NCBI GenBank assembly: GCA_026388095.1
Contig: JAPLKL010000076.1
Span: forward strand, 371-34,932
Reading direction: 5' to 3'
Length of the DNA: 34,562 nucleotides
Origin: Elusimicrobiota bacterium
Lineage (GTDB): Bacteria > Elusimicrobiota > Elusimicrobia > UBA1565 > UBA9628
Shown: one piece after another, positions 5,390 through 13,709 of the stretch
Numbering within the stretch: position 1 is the first letter of the stretch
How the letters are laid out: the number at the start of each line of letters is the position of its first letter
Notes under the pieces: model-generated
Told to the model about the DNA's origin: nothing
The model's input: only the letters and a program-made list of their open reading frames with translations
Database searches by the model: none
Translations under genes and position numbers: made by a program

Positions 5390-7804
5390 CTATGAGCCCG
5401 TGTCGTAATCGAGCGTCTTCCAGCCGGAATCCTTGCCGATGCGCTCGCGCACCACATCGTCATCGACGTAGGCCGGCTTGGGCTGCTCCACCGCCGTGTC
5501 GTTGCAGAACGCGTCCGTCCAGGAATCCCGCGGCGGCGCCTTGCCGGCATCGAGCATGGCCTGCCATTGCTCGTCCGTGAGCCTCTGGGAAAGAGGCCGG
5601 GTGAACTCGTAGTGGGTGAAGGCCGCTCCCCGGGTCAGCTTGAGCCTGCCCTCCAGCTCGACTACAGCGTATATCTCGGCCGCGTCGCCCACAGCTTCCT
5701 CCAAGGCCTCGTCCTGGCCGGTCCGGGTGTGGACATCCGCCACCAAAGCCGCGCGCTGCTTATCATCATCCAGCGGACCCTCCATGGCCATGTCGCCGAT
5801 GGATTTCGTGAGGCTCTGCAGCAGGCCGCCGAACCTGCGGATCTGCTCGTATTCGCCGAGGGTGAGGGGCAGACCGGCGAGCTCCTTGGTGGACACCGCT
5901 TCCAGGAAGGAGATGGTATCGGTCAGCCGGTCGAAGATGGACTTCATATCCCCATCGGGAAGACCGTATTTCTCAAGGCCTTGCTTGTTCTGCTTGAGCA
6001 GGTCCTTGAGCCGGCCGTAGAACTCCAGGTTCGGTTCCACGTAGCCCTTGGGCGGATCCGGTATCCAGGTCAGGCGCAGGTCCTCGTCGCCGCCGCCGCA
6101 TTCGAAGGCGCCGCTCTGCTTGGCGTACAGGATCGTGTCATGGCGCAATTCCGTCCAGCTCCCCAGCACGGTCTGCAGGCTCTTGGCCGGGTAGGCCTCG
6201 CTGCGCATGAAGAACGGGTACGGCGCCGAGAGCCTCGACACCAGCAAGGGCTTGAGGGTCCACAGCCAGCCGTAGTAGAGGTTCTGCCGCCAGTCCTCGG
6301 GCTTCAAGCCCGCGAAGAGCGCTTGGGTCTTCTTGAGCTCCTCGGGATAGGCCGGCCACTGCGCCCAGGTGTCCTTGTACCGGTCCTGCATCAGATCGGC
6401 CGCCAGCTCGCTGCCCAAGCCGGCCATGACGTCGAGCGCTTTGGGCATGGGACGGCTCATGTTGGTGAGCCGAGTGAAGATATCGGAGTCCGGGATGTAG
6501 CGCTGGCCCATGAACTTGAAGAGGACCAGCTTCTGCGCGGAGCCGGGGGCCAGCGAGCGGAGCTGGTCGATCTGGGCCAACTCCTCGGCGGCCTTGGCGA
6601 GCTTCTGGCGCATGTCCGCGAGCCTGGCCGGGTCGTGGAACTGGCCCCAGCCCGCGCCCGCGAAAGCCTGCGGGAGCGCCTTGAGGTACTGCTCCGGGCC
6701 GAGCTCGTCGGAGAGGCCGGCGTAGAAAGCCGTGGGCTCATACACCGCGCGCCAGAGCTCGATGAGGGGCTTCTCCCGGGATCTCATGTTCTGGAGCTGG
6801 TAGGCGATGAGCAGGCTCTGGGCCAGGCCCGTGTCGTCGTTGATGGGCAGGCCGTAGGTCCCGAACCACATCATGGCCTGGAAATAGGCCGTGAGCTCCT
6901 TGCTGCGGGTGTAGTGCCCCCTGGGGGTGAACTGCGAGTAGTCCACCCTGAGCGCCGGGTCGGACTTGAGGATGAGCGGGGAGTCCAGGCCTTGGTGCTT
7001 CTCGCAGCGGGCCGCCTCCTCGAGCACCAGCGCCTTGACCTCCGGGGCCACGGCGCCGGCGTCCTGGCCCTGGAGGAAATACAGGGGGACGCTGAAATAA
7101 GCCATGTTCCGGCGCGCCGCTTCCTTGAGGGCGGGGTCCTTGGTCTGGGAGTAGAGCGCGCTGGACTCGCCGAGCATGCGCTGGCAGAGCTCTTTCAAAG
7201 TCTGCGAGAGACGGCCTGCCTCGAGCCGGCGCAGGCTGGCGTCGAAGAACTCGTGATAGACCTGCAGGATGACGTCGGTGGTGACGAGGTTGGGCGCGCC
7301 CGAGTAGTCGTTCTGCTCCAGTATGTTGAAGAGCTGCTTGGACTTGGTGGGCAGGACCAGGAAGCCGTTGGCGGCCAGCAGGCCGGATTGGGCCTCGTTG
7401 AAGGCGGGGAACTGGAACTTGTTGAGCACGTTGCCGAGGGCGACCTTCTCCTTGCCGTTCTCCGTTATGTAGTCGCGCTTGGCCAGCTCTTTTTCCAGCC
7501 TTTCCAGGAGCGCGACGTTCTTGCGCTCCACGGGGGACAGGGACGCCTCGCTGTAGTCCTTCTTCGGCTTATAGCCTTTGCCCATGAAATAGGAGTGGAG
7601 CTCGTAGGTCTTGAAGGGCCGGCCGTGCCTGGCGAAGACCTCGTTGCGCATGAGCCAGAGCTCTTGGAGGGTCTTTCCGGACAGGTCCGATTCGGAGAGG
7701 AGCGCGGCCGCGGCTGCCGGGGTCTTCGTGGGCGCGGGCTCGGCGCAGCGGGCGGGGGAAACCGTCAGGAGTCCAAGGACGAGGGCTGGTAGGATCATGC
7801 GCAT
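5390..7804 (-). CDS. YARHG and DUF3160 domain exported protein
   Basis: An 804-residue protein with a signal peptide (residues 1-20). Residues about 40-103 form a YARHG domain: LSGKTLQELWLMRNEVFARHG (FARHG at 57-61), then the aromatic and basic KGYKPKKDYS and LSPVERKNVALL. The rest matches the DUF3160 family in layout: LVTTDVILQVYHEFFDASLRRLE, a long helical middle, AYFQAMMWFG, and a C-terminal part with GDAAEIYAVVELEGRLKLTRGAAFTHYEF. The function of DUF3160 is not known; the YARHG domain is thought to act extracellularly. The ATG at 7804 was chosen over the TTG at 7813 because it directly begins the signal peptide. It is upstream of, and probably co-transcribed with, the CapA-like gene. Confidence 0.8.
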   Translation of the reverse strand: MRMILPALVLGLLTVSPARCAEPAPTKTPAAAAALLSESDLSGKTLQELWLMRNEVFARHGRPFKTYELHSYFMGKGYKPKKDYSEASLSPVERKNVALLERLEKELAKRDYITENGKEKVALGNVLNKFQFPAFNEAQSGLLAANGFLVLPTKSKQLFNILEQNDYSGAPNLVTTDVILQVYHEFFDASLRRLEAGRLSQTLKELCQRMLGESSALYSQTKDPALKEAARRNMAYFSVPLYFLQGQDAGAVAPEVKALVLEEAARCEKHQGLDSPLILKSDPALRVDYSQFTPRGHYTRSKELTAYFQAMMWFGTYGLPINDDTGLAQSLLIAYQLQNMRSREKPLIELWRAVYEPTAFYAGLSDELGPEQYLKALPQAFAGAGWGQFHDPARLADMRQKLAKAAEELAQIDQLRSLAPGSAQKLVLFKFMGQRYIPDSDIFTRLTNMSRPMPKALDVMAGLGSELAADLMQDRYKDTWAQWPAYPEELKKTQALFAGLKPEDWRQNLYYGWLWTLKPLLVSRLSAPYPFFMRSEAYPAKSLQTVLGSWTELRHDTILYAKQSGAFECGGGDEDLRLTWIPDPPKGYVEPNLEFYGRLKDLLKQNKQGLEKYGLPDGDMKSIFDRLTDTISFLEAVSTKELAGLPLTLGEYEQIRRFGGLLQSLTKSIGDMAMEGPLDDDKQRAALVADVHTRTGQDEALEEAVGDAAEIYAVVELEGRLKLTRGAAFTHYEFTRPLSQRLTDEQWQAMLDAGKAPPRDSWTDAFCNDTAVEQPKPAYVDDDVVRERIGKDSGWKTLDYDTGS

Positions 7805-7855
7805 ACTATACAAAAGCCCTATCCATCCGTCCCTTCAGCGCCGCCAGATGGATCG

Positions 7856-8647
7856 TCAGCGCCTGGCCGTGCAAAGGCCGGCCTTGCTCAACTGCTCCGG
7901 TGTGAGCGAAACCCAGAAGAGCAGCGCGGCTTTTATAGCGGGGAGATTGCCCTCCTGTGAGTGGGCTCGCATCTTCCCTTCCGCATCCTTGGTCAACTCG
8001 ACCAGCTTGTCCCAGGGTTCCTTGCCGGGGAATTGGAATCCTATCGTGAATCGATCGATCTCGCGCTTCCCCGCGAGGTTGGCCACCGTGATCTTTGTCC
8101 CAAAGACTACGCCGTGCGGCGCGGACATGTCATCCGGCGACAGCCGGATCAGATCGAGCTGGCTCTGCGACATGCCGAAAAAACCCGGCCGGCCCTCCTG
8201 GTCGGCTGCGGTCATCACGGGCGTCGTGTCCTTGCCGATGCTGCCGTCCGGCCGGCGGGCAGGCCCGCCTTCCTTGCCTTGGACGCACACGACGAAGGCC
8301 TTCCCATGGGCGACAGCGACCAGAGTGTGGCCGTCATCGTAGCGCACATGGCCCTTGGGCAGGGAGACGCGGACAGGAATGGGATCTGCGACGGTCATGA
8401 TCGCTTGCGCGTTGTCCAGCATTTTGGCCGACCATTTCGGCTCCAGCGGACCATCATGGTAGTAATTCCCCTTCAACCCGAGCGCCAAATGAGGTTCCAC
8501 CTCGGCCAGGAACTGACTTGGGTCGGACGCGGGCTTCCAAGTCTGCAGTTCTCCCTGCCCGTCAGGCTTGCCGCCGCTGCCGGACTGCGCCGAAATAGGG
8601 AGAAGGGCAGTCAAGCAAAGCGCGCTTATCAGCATGCGTTTTCTCAC
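7856..8647 (-). CDS. Unknown exported protein
   Basis: A 263-residue protein I do not recognise. From the GTG at 8647 it begins with a basic then hydrophobic signal peptide (MRKRMLISALCLTALLPISA). A GGGAGG Shine-Dalgarno sequence lies 4 nt before the GTG, which decides this start over the ATG at 8635 and the longer frame reaching 8830. The mature part reads as a soluble, mixed alpha/beta protein with PVRVSLPKGHVRYDDGHTLVAVAHGKAFVVC and a C-terminal LLFWVSLTPEQLSKAGL. No catalytic motif is evident. The gene ends 51 nt upstream of the DUF3160 start on the same strand, so co-transcription is possible but not required. Confidence 0.65.
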   Translation of the reverse strand: MRKRMLISALCLTALLPISAQSGSGGKPDGQGELQTWKPASDPSQFLAEVEPHLALGLKGNYYHDGPLEPKWSAKMLDNAQAIMTVADPIPVRVSLPKGHVRYDDGHTLVAVAHGKAFVVCVQGKEGGPARRPDGSIGKDTTPVMTAADQEGRPGFFGMSQSQLDLIRLSPDDMSAPHGVVFGTKITVANLAGKREIDRFTIGFQFPGKEPWDKLVELTKDAEGKMRAHSQEGNLPAIKAALLFWVSLTPEQLSKAGLCTARR

Positions 8648-8816
8648 CAGGCCTCCCGGGAGTAATCCCGCGGATATCATATATATTACCGGAGGCTCGA
8701 TCCTTGTTAGCTCGACTTCACCCACTTTTCCTAAGCTGCGGATAGCAGCCCCCTGCCGTGCGACGGCGTTCTCCTTACGCACGGCACGCAGCGCGGAAGA
8801 GATTGTTTCTTGGACA

Positions 8817-8886
8817 CTGTGTCCGGACACAGCCGTCGGGCGCTGACCTTCGGTCAGCGCGGGTTTGGCGGCTGCGCCGCCAAACC
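8817..8886. repeat. Palindrome plus two tandem hairpins between divergent genes
   Basis: CTGTGTCCGGACACAG (8817-8832) is a perfect 16-bp palindrome. GCGCTGACC-TTC-GGTCAGCGC (8840-8860) is a 9-bp stem with a 3-nt loop. GGTTTGGCGGC-TGC-GCCGCCAAACC (8862-8886) is an 11-bp stem with a 3-nt loop. The 435-nt stretch 8648-9082 between the divergent genes contains nothing else I can name. No T-run follows the hairpins on the plus strand (CTCTAAAAAG), and neither neighbour ends here, so REP-like elements or remnants fit better than terminators. Confidence 0.85.
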
Positions 8887-9066
8887 TCTAAAAAGAATGC
8901 CTGGTCCCCAGGGTAGACGATCTTCTCTTGCCTTTCACCGACCATAAGGCGGCCGACGGCTTTGCGCGGTCAAGTCCGTAAGAGCCCGCCTCAAACGTCG
9001 GGGCGTCGAGGTCGTGTTCGTCATCATAAAGATCCGCCGCCACATGCCGCCCGTCCGGCCCTATGG

Positions 9067-9072
9067 TATGAT
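9067..9072 (+). promoter_or_regulatory. Candidate -10 box, Cys-rich secreted protein gene
   Basis: TATGAT at 9067-9072 lies 10 nt before the GTG start at 9083. No good -35 box is visible and there is no Shine-Dalgarno sequence. Confidence 0.35.
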
Positions 9073-9082
9073 AGCCGAAGCG

Positions 9083-9883
9083 GTGAAGCTCACGAAAACG
9101 TCCGGCCTGTCTCTTGGAAACCAGCTCATCCTGCCCGCGATCCTGGCGGCTCTGGCCGGAGCGCCGCCGGCCTGGAGCAGCCCGCAGGACGACTGCCCCG
9201 CCCGCTACCAGGATTCCTATGCGGATTCCTGGCGCCTGACCCGCGAGTCCTGGAACGCCTCCTGCGCGGACCAGTTCAAGCCCGAAGACATCCTGGCCAA
9301 GACCCAGCAGACTTTCATCAGCGCGTGCCGGGAACGCTTCAAATCGATCGTCGAGCAGAAGCGCACCGTGGATGCCACCATCTGGGGCTACTGCGCGCAA
9401 GGCCGTCCAGGCGAATCCCGCTTGGAGACCATGTTCGACCTCCCCCCGGTCCCCGCGCCGGCCGCCGCCCCCGCGGCCCAGCCCGCCAGCCCCGCCCCGG
9501 CCAAGAAGGGCCGCGCCGCCGGACGGTTCTATGACCTCGTCCGCACCAAGGGACACCGCTACCGCGGCACGCCCATAGACGGCTACCTCTACGGCAACGG
9601 CATCTTCGTGGGCGAGTATCATGACAAGGCGGTCCCGCCCTACTGCAAGCTGGAATTCCTGGCCTACTGCGACGGGCTCGACAAGGATAAGAAATGCCAC
9701 ACCGTGCGCCCAGGCAGGATCACGGACAAAGGCTGCACCGGCCGCGTCGAGGACATGGACATCGAGTGGGACGGCGGAGCGACCATGTCCTGCGGCGAGA
9801 AGCCGGCGCAGTGGGAACAGGCGCAGGTGGACGCCGTCTTCGACTTCGCGATCGCCACCGTCGAGATCGGCTGCGGCAAATAG
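9083..9883 (+). CDS. Unknown Cys-containing exported protein
   Basis: A 266-residue protein that I do not recognise. The GTG at 9083 was chosen because it gives a normal signal peptide (MKLTKTSGLSLGNQLILPAI, then LAALAG and a cleavage site near AWSS) and sits just after a -10 box. Upstream in-frame ATGs at 9050 and 9068 are open but place charged residues before the signal. The mature protein has about nine cysteines, including CPARYQDSY, SCADQF, SACRERF, WGYCAQG, YCKLEFLAYCDG, KKCHT, KGCTG, MSCGEK and IGCGK, suggesting disulfides outside the cytoplasm. A Pro/Ala-rich linker near residues 122-146 separates a helical N-terminal part from a C-terminal part that is probably beta-rich. It converges on pgl with 25 nt between the stops. 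Confidence 0.65.
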   Translation: MKLTKTSGLSLGNQLILPAILAALAGAPPAWSSPQDDCPARYQDSYADSWRLTRESWNASCADQFKPEDILAKTQQTFISACRERFKSIVEQKRTVDATIWGYCAQGRPGESRLETMFDLPPVPAPAAAPAAQPASPAPAKKGRAAGRFYDLVRTKGHRYRGTPIDGYLYGNGIFVGEYHDKAVPPYCKLEFLAYCDGLDKDKKCHTVRPGRITDKGCTGRVEDMDIEWDGGATMSCGEKPAQWEQAQVDAVFDFAIATVEIGCGK

Positions 9884-9908
9884 GCGCCGCCCCGCCAGCC
9901 GGTCATCA

Positions 9909-10613
9909 CTACTGAGATGTCGGTGCGACGCGGCAAGCGGCTTCCTGGTCGATGAGGAACACCCCGCGGCCTTCGCCGTGCCAGACCATCTGCGCCGGCA
10001 GCAGCGGCGGGTCGGCGACCGGACCCAACACCGCCTTCACCACGGCGGACTTACCCCGACCGCACGCCAGCAGCAGCCTCAGCCTGGATCCCAGGAGCAC
10101 GGGCATCGTCAGCGTGAGCCGGTCAGCCACCCCTTTGGGAGAGCGCGACGCCGCCACCCAGCCGTGCCTCTCCGCCAGCTCCGGCCCCCCCGGGAATAGC
10201 GACGCCGTGTGCCCATCCTCGCCCAGCCCCAGCAGACACAGATCGAAGCTCGGCCAAGACTGGCCCGGGAAGCGCCCCCTGAGCAGAGCCTCATAGGCGG
10301 CCGCATCGCGGGCCGGGTCCCCCGAGCCCGTGGGCATCGGATGGATGCTCTCCTTGAGGATCGGGACCCGGTCCAGCAGCGACTCGCGCGCCAGGCGATA
10401 GTTGCTCTCCTGGTCATCGTAGGGGACATAGCGCTCATCCACCCAGAACACCTCGGTCTTCTCCCAGGGCAGACTCTGGAAGCGCTCTTCGGTCAAGAGA
10501 CCAAACAGCAGTTCCGGGGTCCTGCCGCCGGAAAGGGCGACGCGGAACACGCCCCGGCTGCCGCTGGCTGTCCGGGCCTGCTGAGCCCACAGCTCCGCCG
10601 CCGCCTCGGCCAC
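9909..10613 (-). CDS. pgl: 6-phosphogluconolactonase
   Basis: A 234-residue protein of the SOL/DevB type. It hydrolyses 6-phosphoglucono-delta-lactone to 6-phosphogluconate, the second step of the oxidative pentose phosphate pathway, in the cytoplasm. Family motifs are clear: VALSGGRTPELLF, VFWVDERYVPYDDQESNYRLARESLLD, CLLGLGEDGHTASLFPG, and a C-terminal segment around residues 205-225. Length is normal for the family. The start is uncertain: GTG at 10613 gives 234 residues, but the frame stays open upstream into zwf and no Shine-Dalgarno sequence is well placed, so translation may be coupled to zwf. It is the last gene of gnd-zwf-pgl. Confidence 0.9.
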   Translation of the reverse strand: MAEAAAELWAQQARTASGSRGVFRVALSGGRTPELLFGLLTEERFQSLPWEKTEVFWVDERYVPYDDQESNYRLARESLLDRVPILKESIHPMPTGSGDPARDAAAYEALLRGRFPGQSWPSFDLCLLGLGEDGHTASLFPGGPELAERHGWVAASRSPKGVADRLTLTMPVLLGSRLRLLLACGRGKSAVVKAVLGPVADPPLLPAQMVWHGEGRGVFLIDQEAACRVAPTSQ

Positions 10614-10642
10614 GGCCGCGGCGCCCCGCTCCTGTCGGAGTT

Positions 10643-12100
10643 CTATGGCCGCCTCCAGGCCCGGCCCTCGTCCTCGAGCAGACGGTCGGCCTCGGCCGGC
10701 CCCCAGGCTCCCGGGCCGTAGGAAGCGAGGGGCAGGTCGGCTCCGAGCAGCGGCGCGATGAAGCGCCAGGTCTCCTCCAGCGCGTCCTCGCGCGGGAACA
10801 AGGTCTGGTCGCCCAGCATCACGTCGAGCAGCAGGCGCTCGTAGGATTCCGGGGGATTCTCCCCGAAGGCCTTGGCGTAGTCGAAGTCCATGGTCAAGGT
10901 CCCGATGCAGGTCTTGGGCCCGGGCTTCTTGGCCTGGATGGCCAGCGACATCCCCTCCGCCGGCTGGATGCGGAAGACCAAGGTGTTGGCCTCCAGGTTG
11001 GACGGCACGAGCGGCCTGAACATGGAGTGCGGCACGTTCTTGAAGACCACCGCGATCTCCGCGCTGCGCTTGGCCAGGCTCTTGCCCGTGCGCAGGTAGA
11101 AGGGCACGCCCTCCCAGCGCCAGTCCTCGACCTCCACGCGCAGCGCCGCGTAGGTCGGCGTCTTGGAGGCGGAGGCGACCCCGGGCTCGCCGCGGTAGCC
11201 CGCGTACTGGCCCAGCACCACCCCCTGGCCCGGCGCGGCCGGGTCCAGGGGTTTGAGCGCGCGGAACACCTTGATCTTCTCGTCGCGCACACGGTCCGCC
11301 GCGAAGCTCGAAGGCGGCTCCATGGCCACCAAGGCCAGGAGCTGCAGCATGTGGTTCTGGAACATGTCGCGCAGCACGCCCGAGCGGTCGTAGTAGCCGG
11401 CGCGGTGCCCGACCCCTTCGCTTTCCAGAACCGAGATCTGCACGTGGTCGATGTAGGTCCGCTTCCAGATCGGCTCGAAGATCGCGTTGGCGAAGCGGAA
11501 CATCAGCACGTTCTGGACCGTGTCCTTGCCCAGGTAATGGTCCATCCGGTAGACCTGCGGCTCCTTGAGATGGTCGCGGATCTCTCCGGCCAAGGACAGG
11601 GCGCTGGCCAGGTCGTTGCCGAAGGGCTTCTCGAAGACCACCCGCGACCAGCGGCCCGGGCCCTCATCGAGCAGGCCGGCCTCGCCGAGCTTGTGCGTCA
11701 CCGGGTGGAACAGGTCCGGGGGCAGGGCCAGGTAGAAGATGACGTTGCCCCGGGTGCCGTGCTGGGCGGAGAGCTCCTGGAGCCTGCGGCCCAAAGCCGC
11801 GAAGGTCTCGGCCGCGCCGTAGTCGCCCTGCAGGTAATAGAGGTTCTTGACGCCGGGCGCCTGGGCGCGCCACGCGGCCTCGTCCATCGGCGCGCGGCCC
11901 AGGCCGAGCACGAAGAAATCCTCGGGCAGAAGCCCCCGGGAGCCCAGGCCCTGCAAGGACGGCAGGATCTTGCGCGCGACCAGGTCTCCGGAGGCGCCGA
12001 AGAGCACCAGGCCGCAGGGATCGGGCTTGTTCTCGAGGCAGAGGCCCTCGTGGATGCTGAACTTGAGCCCCGGCCCGTGGCGCAGTTCGTCCTCGCTCAC
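10643..12100 (-). CDS. zwf: Glucose-6-phosphate 1-dehydrogenase
   Basis: A 485-residue protein of normal family length. It oxidises glucose 6-phosphate to 6-phosphogluconolactone with NAD(P)+. The nucleotide-binding motif GASGDL is at 35-40. The substrate motif RMDHYLGK is at 185-192, with FEKPFGNDL before it. AKRSAEIAVVFKNVPHSMF and QPAEGMSLAIQAKKPG in the C-terminal half are also typical. The GTG at 12100 has a GGAGG Shine-Dalgarno sequence upstream and overlaps the gnd stop by 4 bp (GTGA), so the two are translationally coupled. The same frame stays open through gnd up to 13018, but that extension is a low-complexity shadow of gnd. Confidence 0.95.
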   Translation of the reverse strand: MSEDELRHGPGLKFSIHEGLCLENKPDPCGLVLFGASGDLVARKILPSLQGLGSRGLLPEDFFVLGLGRAPMDEAAWRAQAPGVKNLYYLQGDYGAAETFAALGRRLQELSAQHGTRGNVIFYLALPPDLFHPVTHKLGEAGLLDEGPGRWSRVVFEKPFGNDLASALSLAGEIRDHLKEPQVYRMDHYLGKDTVQNVLMFRFANAIFEPIWKRTYIDHVQISVLESEGVGHRAGYYDRSGVLRDMFQNHMLQLLALVAMEPPSSFAADRVRDEKIKVFRALKPLDPAAPGQGVVLGQYAGYRGEPGVASASKTPTYAALRVEVEDWRWEGVPFYLRTGKSLAKRSAEIAVVFKNVPHSMFRPLVPSNLEANTLVFRIQPAEGMSLAIQAKKPGPKTCIGTLTMDFDYAKAFGENPPESYERLLLDVMLGDQTLFPREDALEETWRFIAPLLGADLPLASYGPGAWGPAEADRLLEDEGRAWRRP

Positions 12101-12996
12101 TTGGCCCTCCGGACCGCGTGCCCGCCGAACTCCTGGCGCAGGGCGGCCAGGACCTTGTCCTGGAAGGAGTCGTTCATCCGGGACCGGAAGCGCTCGAAGA
12201 GGGACAGGGTGATGGTCGGCGCGGGTATCCCGAGCTCCACGGCGTCGAGCACGGTCCAGCGGCCTTCGCCCGAGTCCGCCACCCAGCCGCGCAGGCTTTT
12301 GAGCGTCGGGTCCTTGCGCAGGGCCTCCTCGGCCAGCTCCAGCAGCCAGGAGCGCACCACGCTGCCTTGGTTCCAGAGCCGGCACACGCCGTGCAGGTCC
12401 AGCGGGAAGGGAGAGCCGCGCAGCAGGGCCAGGCCCTCGGCGTAGCCCTGCATCAGGGCGTACTCCACGCCGTTGTGCACCATCTTGGTGAAATGCCCGG
12501 CTCCGGTCGGGCCCACCAGCGCGTAGCCGTCCTTGGGGGCCAGCGTCTTGAGCGCCGGCTGCAGGCGCCGGAAGTCCTTGGCCGCGCCGCCGGCCATGAG
12601 GCAGTAGCCTTCCTTCAGGCCCCAGATGCCGCCGCTGACGCCCACGTCCATGAAGGCCGCGCCGCACCGGGCCAAGGTCCGGTCGTGGCGGGCGGCGTCC
12701 TTGTAGCGGGAGTTGCCGCCGTCGACCACCAGGTCGCCGGGGCGCAGGAGGCCGGCCAAGGCGTCCACCGCGTCCCAGACCGGCTGGCCCGCCGGGATCA
12801 TGAGCCAGACCACGCGCGGGGCCTTGAGCTGGCGCACCGCGTCTTCCAGGGACGAAGCCTTGCGCAGGCCCGAGCGCGCGGCCCGGGCGCGCGCCGCCGC
12901 CGAGGGGTCGAAGCCGACCACCTGATGCCCGCCCTTGATGAGTCGCACCGACATGTTGAGCCCCATGCGGCCCAATCCGACCATGGCTAGACGCAT
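12097..12996 (-). CDS. gnd: 6-phosphogluconate dehydrogenase, decarboxylating, short form
   Basis: A 299-residue protein, the short type (about 300 residues) rather than the about 470-residue GndA type. It converts 6-phosphogluconate to ribulose 5-phosphate and CO2 with reduction of NAD(P)+. The dinucleotide-binding GLGRMG is at residues 7-12. VVDGGNSRYKDA, FMDVGVSGGIWGL and the substrate/catalytic segment GHFTKMVHNGVEYALMQ (Lys171, Asn175) are family hallmarks. The ATG at 12996 was preferred to the GTG at 13002 because a GGAGG lies 5-6 nt upstream and the GTG falls inside that site. It is the first gene of gnd-zwf-pgl, with its own promoter. Confidence 0.93.
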   Translation of the reverse strand: MRLAMVGLGRMGLNMSVRLIKGGHQVVGFDPSAAARARAARSGLRKASSLEDAVRQLKAPRVVWLMIPAGQPVWDAVDALAGLLRPGDLVVDGGNSRYKDAARHDRTLARCGAAFMDVGVSGGIWGLKEGYCLMAGGAAKDFRRLQPALKTLAPKDGYALVGPTGAGHFTKMVHNGVEYALMQGYAEGLALLRGSPFPLDLHGVCRLWNQGSVVRSWLLELAEEALRKDPTLKSLRGWVADSGEGRWTVLDAVELGIPAPTITLSLFERFRSRMNDSFQDKVLAALRQEFGGHAVRRAK

Positions 12997-13017
12997 AAGC
13001 ACCTCCGGAGTCCTGCA

Positions 13018-13046
13018 ATTATAGACCTAAAGGCGCGGGCAAGCAA
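13018..13046 (-). promoter_or_regulatory. Sigma70-like promoter of gnd-zwf-pgl
   Basis: On the minus strand, TTGCTT (13046-13041), a 17-nt spacer and TATAAT (13023-13018). The expected start near 13011 leaves a leader of about 15 nt that contains the GGAGG of gnd. Confidence 0.65.
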
Positions 13047-13059
13047 CGGGGTCGGGCTG

Positions 13060-13088
13060 TTGCCGAGGAGCGAAAAAGGCGGTACTAT
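13060..13088 (+). promoter_or_regulatory. Sigma70-like promoter of the small Cys-rich gene
   Basis: TTGCCG (13060-13065), a 17-nt spacer and TACTAT (13083-13088), divergent from the gnd promoter. The leader of about 32 nt includes AGGAG before the ATG at 13128. Confidence 0.5.
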
Positions 13089-13127
13089 CTGTATGAGTGG
13101 CGCGGCGTTGCGCGCAGGAGAAAGCCC

Positions 13128-13487
13128 ATGTGCCTGAGAACACCAGCAGCCGATCCCAGCGAGTGCGACTGTTACGAATGCGTCGAGGCCCGCAGAAAAG
13201 CCGCGGCCCAGAGCCAAGGCGCGCAATGCTGCCAGCCGCAGCCCGCGCAAGAGCCGGACGTGCTGGAATCCTGGCGCGGCGCGTTCCAGGAGGCCTACCG
13301 CGAGGTCCAGCTGGAGATCTTCAAGGCCAAGATCAAGAAGGACCTGTCCAAGACCATGGAGAAGACGGCGGCCTTGGTCATGGAGACCATGATCACCGAG
13401 ATCCGGGAGGCCACCCGGCGCGAGCATTCCCAGAAGGACCTGCGCGAGAAGCTCACCAAGATCATCGAGTCCGCCGGCGGCGACTGA
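13128..13487 (+). CDS. Small unknown protein with Cys-rich N-terminus and helical tail
   Basis: A 119-residue protein I do not recognise. It starts 7 nt after an AGGAG Shine-Dalgarno sequence and is followed by a good intrinsic terminator, so it looks like a real single-gene unit. The N-terminus has Cys2 and a CDCYEC cluster, then a CC pair near residues 34-35, which could bind a metal. Residues about 45-115 are charged and strongly helical (WRGAFQEAYREVQLEIFKAKIKK and further heptad-like stretches). There is no signal peptide, so the product is likely cytoplasmic. It is divergent from the gnd operon with 131 nt between the starts. No function can be assigned. Confidence 0.65.
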   Translation: MCLRTPAADPSECDCYECVEARRKAAAQSQGAQCCQPQPAQEPDVLESWRGAFQEAYREVQLEIFKAKIKKDLSKTMEKTAALVMETMITEIREATRREHSQKDLREKLTKIIESAGGD

Positions 13488-13508
13488 GTCCTCGCGGCGT
13501 CACGGAGT

Positions 13509-13547
13509 GAGGCCCTCCTGATCTTTTTTTGGGGGGCCTCTTTCTTT
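13509..13547 (+). terminator. Intrinsic terminator after the small Cys-rich gene
   Basis: GAGGCCCTCC (13509-13518) pairs with GGGGGGCCTC (13531-13540) in a 10-bp stem with one G-T pair, followed by TTTCTTT. It lies 22 nt after the stop at 13487. Confidence 0.7.
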
Positions 13548-13673
13548 AGCCCGGAATAATCAGATGGCGCCTGCTGGAGAAGGGTCTCCCTTGCGAGCAC
13601 GAATGAGGCGCAATCGAGCGCCATACGAGGGCAGCCGGCCTACGTTTTTAAAAAAATAACGTTGAGAATATCG

Positions 13674-13709
13674 GCGCTATTCACATCGCGCGCGCGATGT
13701 GAATAGCGC
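13674..13709. repeat. 36-bp perfect palindrome
   Basis: The arm GCGCTATTCACATCGCGC (13674-13691) is followed directly by its exact reverse complement (13692-13709), with no spacer. It lies in the 586-nt gene-free stretch 13488-14073, which also holds the terminator at 13509, an AT-rich patch just upstream (13643-13660) and the inverted repeat at 13858-13950. No convincing gene is present there. Confidence 0.9.

Noticed and set aside
5567-7792. 741-codon open frame on the plus strand
   Set aside because: Antisense to the DUF3160 gene, with repetitive low-complexity Gly/Leu/Val/Gln composition.
8648-8830. N-terminal extension of the unknown exported protein
   Set aside because: It would bury the signal peptide and ignore the GGGAGG before GTG 8647.
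12101-13018. N-terminal extension of zwf through gnd
   Set aside because: It is Arg/Gly/Pro-rich shadow of gnd; the GTG at 12100 with GGAGG and GTGA overlap is a better start.
13564-13624. ATGGCGC/GCGCCAT pair with an inner GGAGA/TCTCC hairpin as a small RNA
   Set aside because: Arms are short, no promoter or terminator is evident, and the fold matches no RNA I know.
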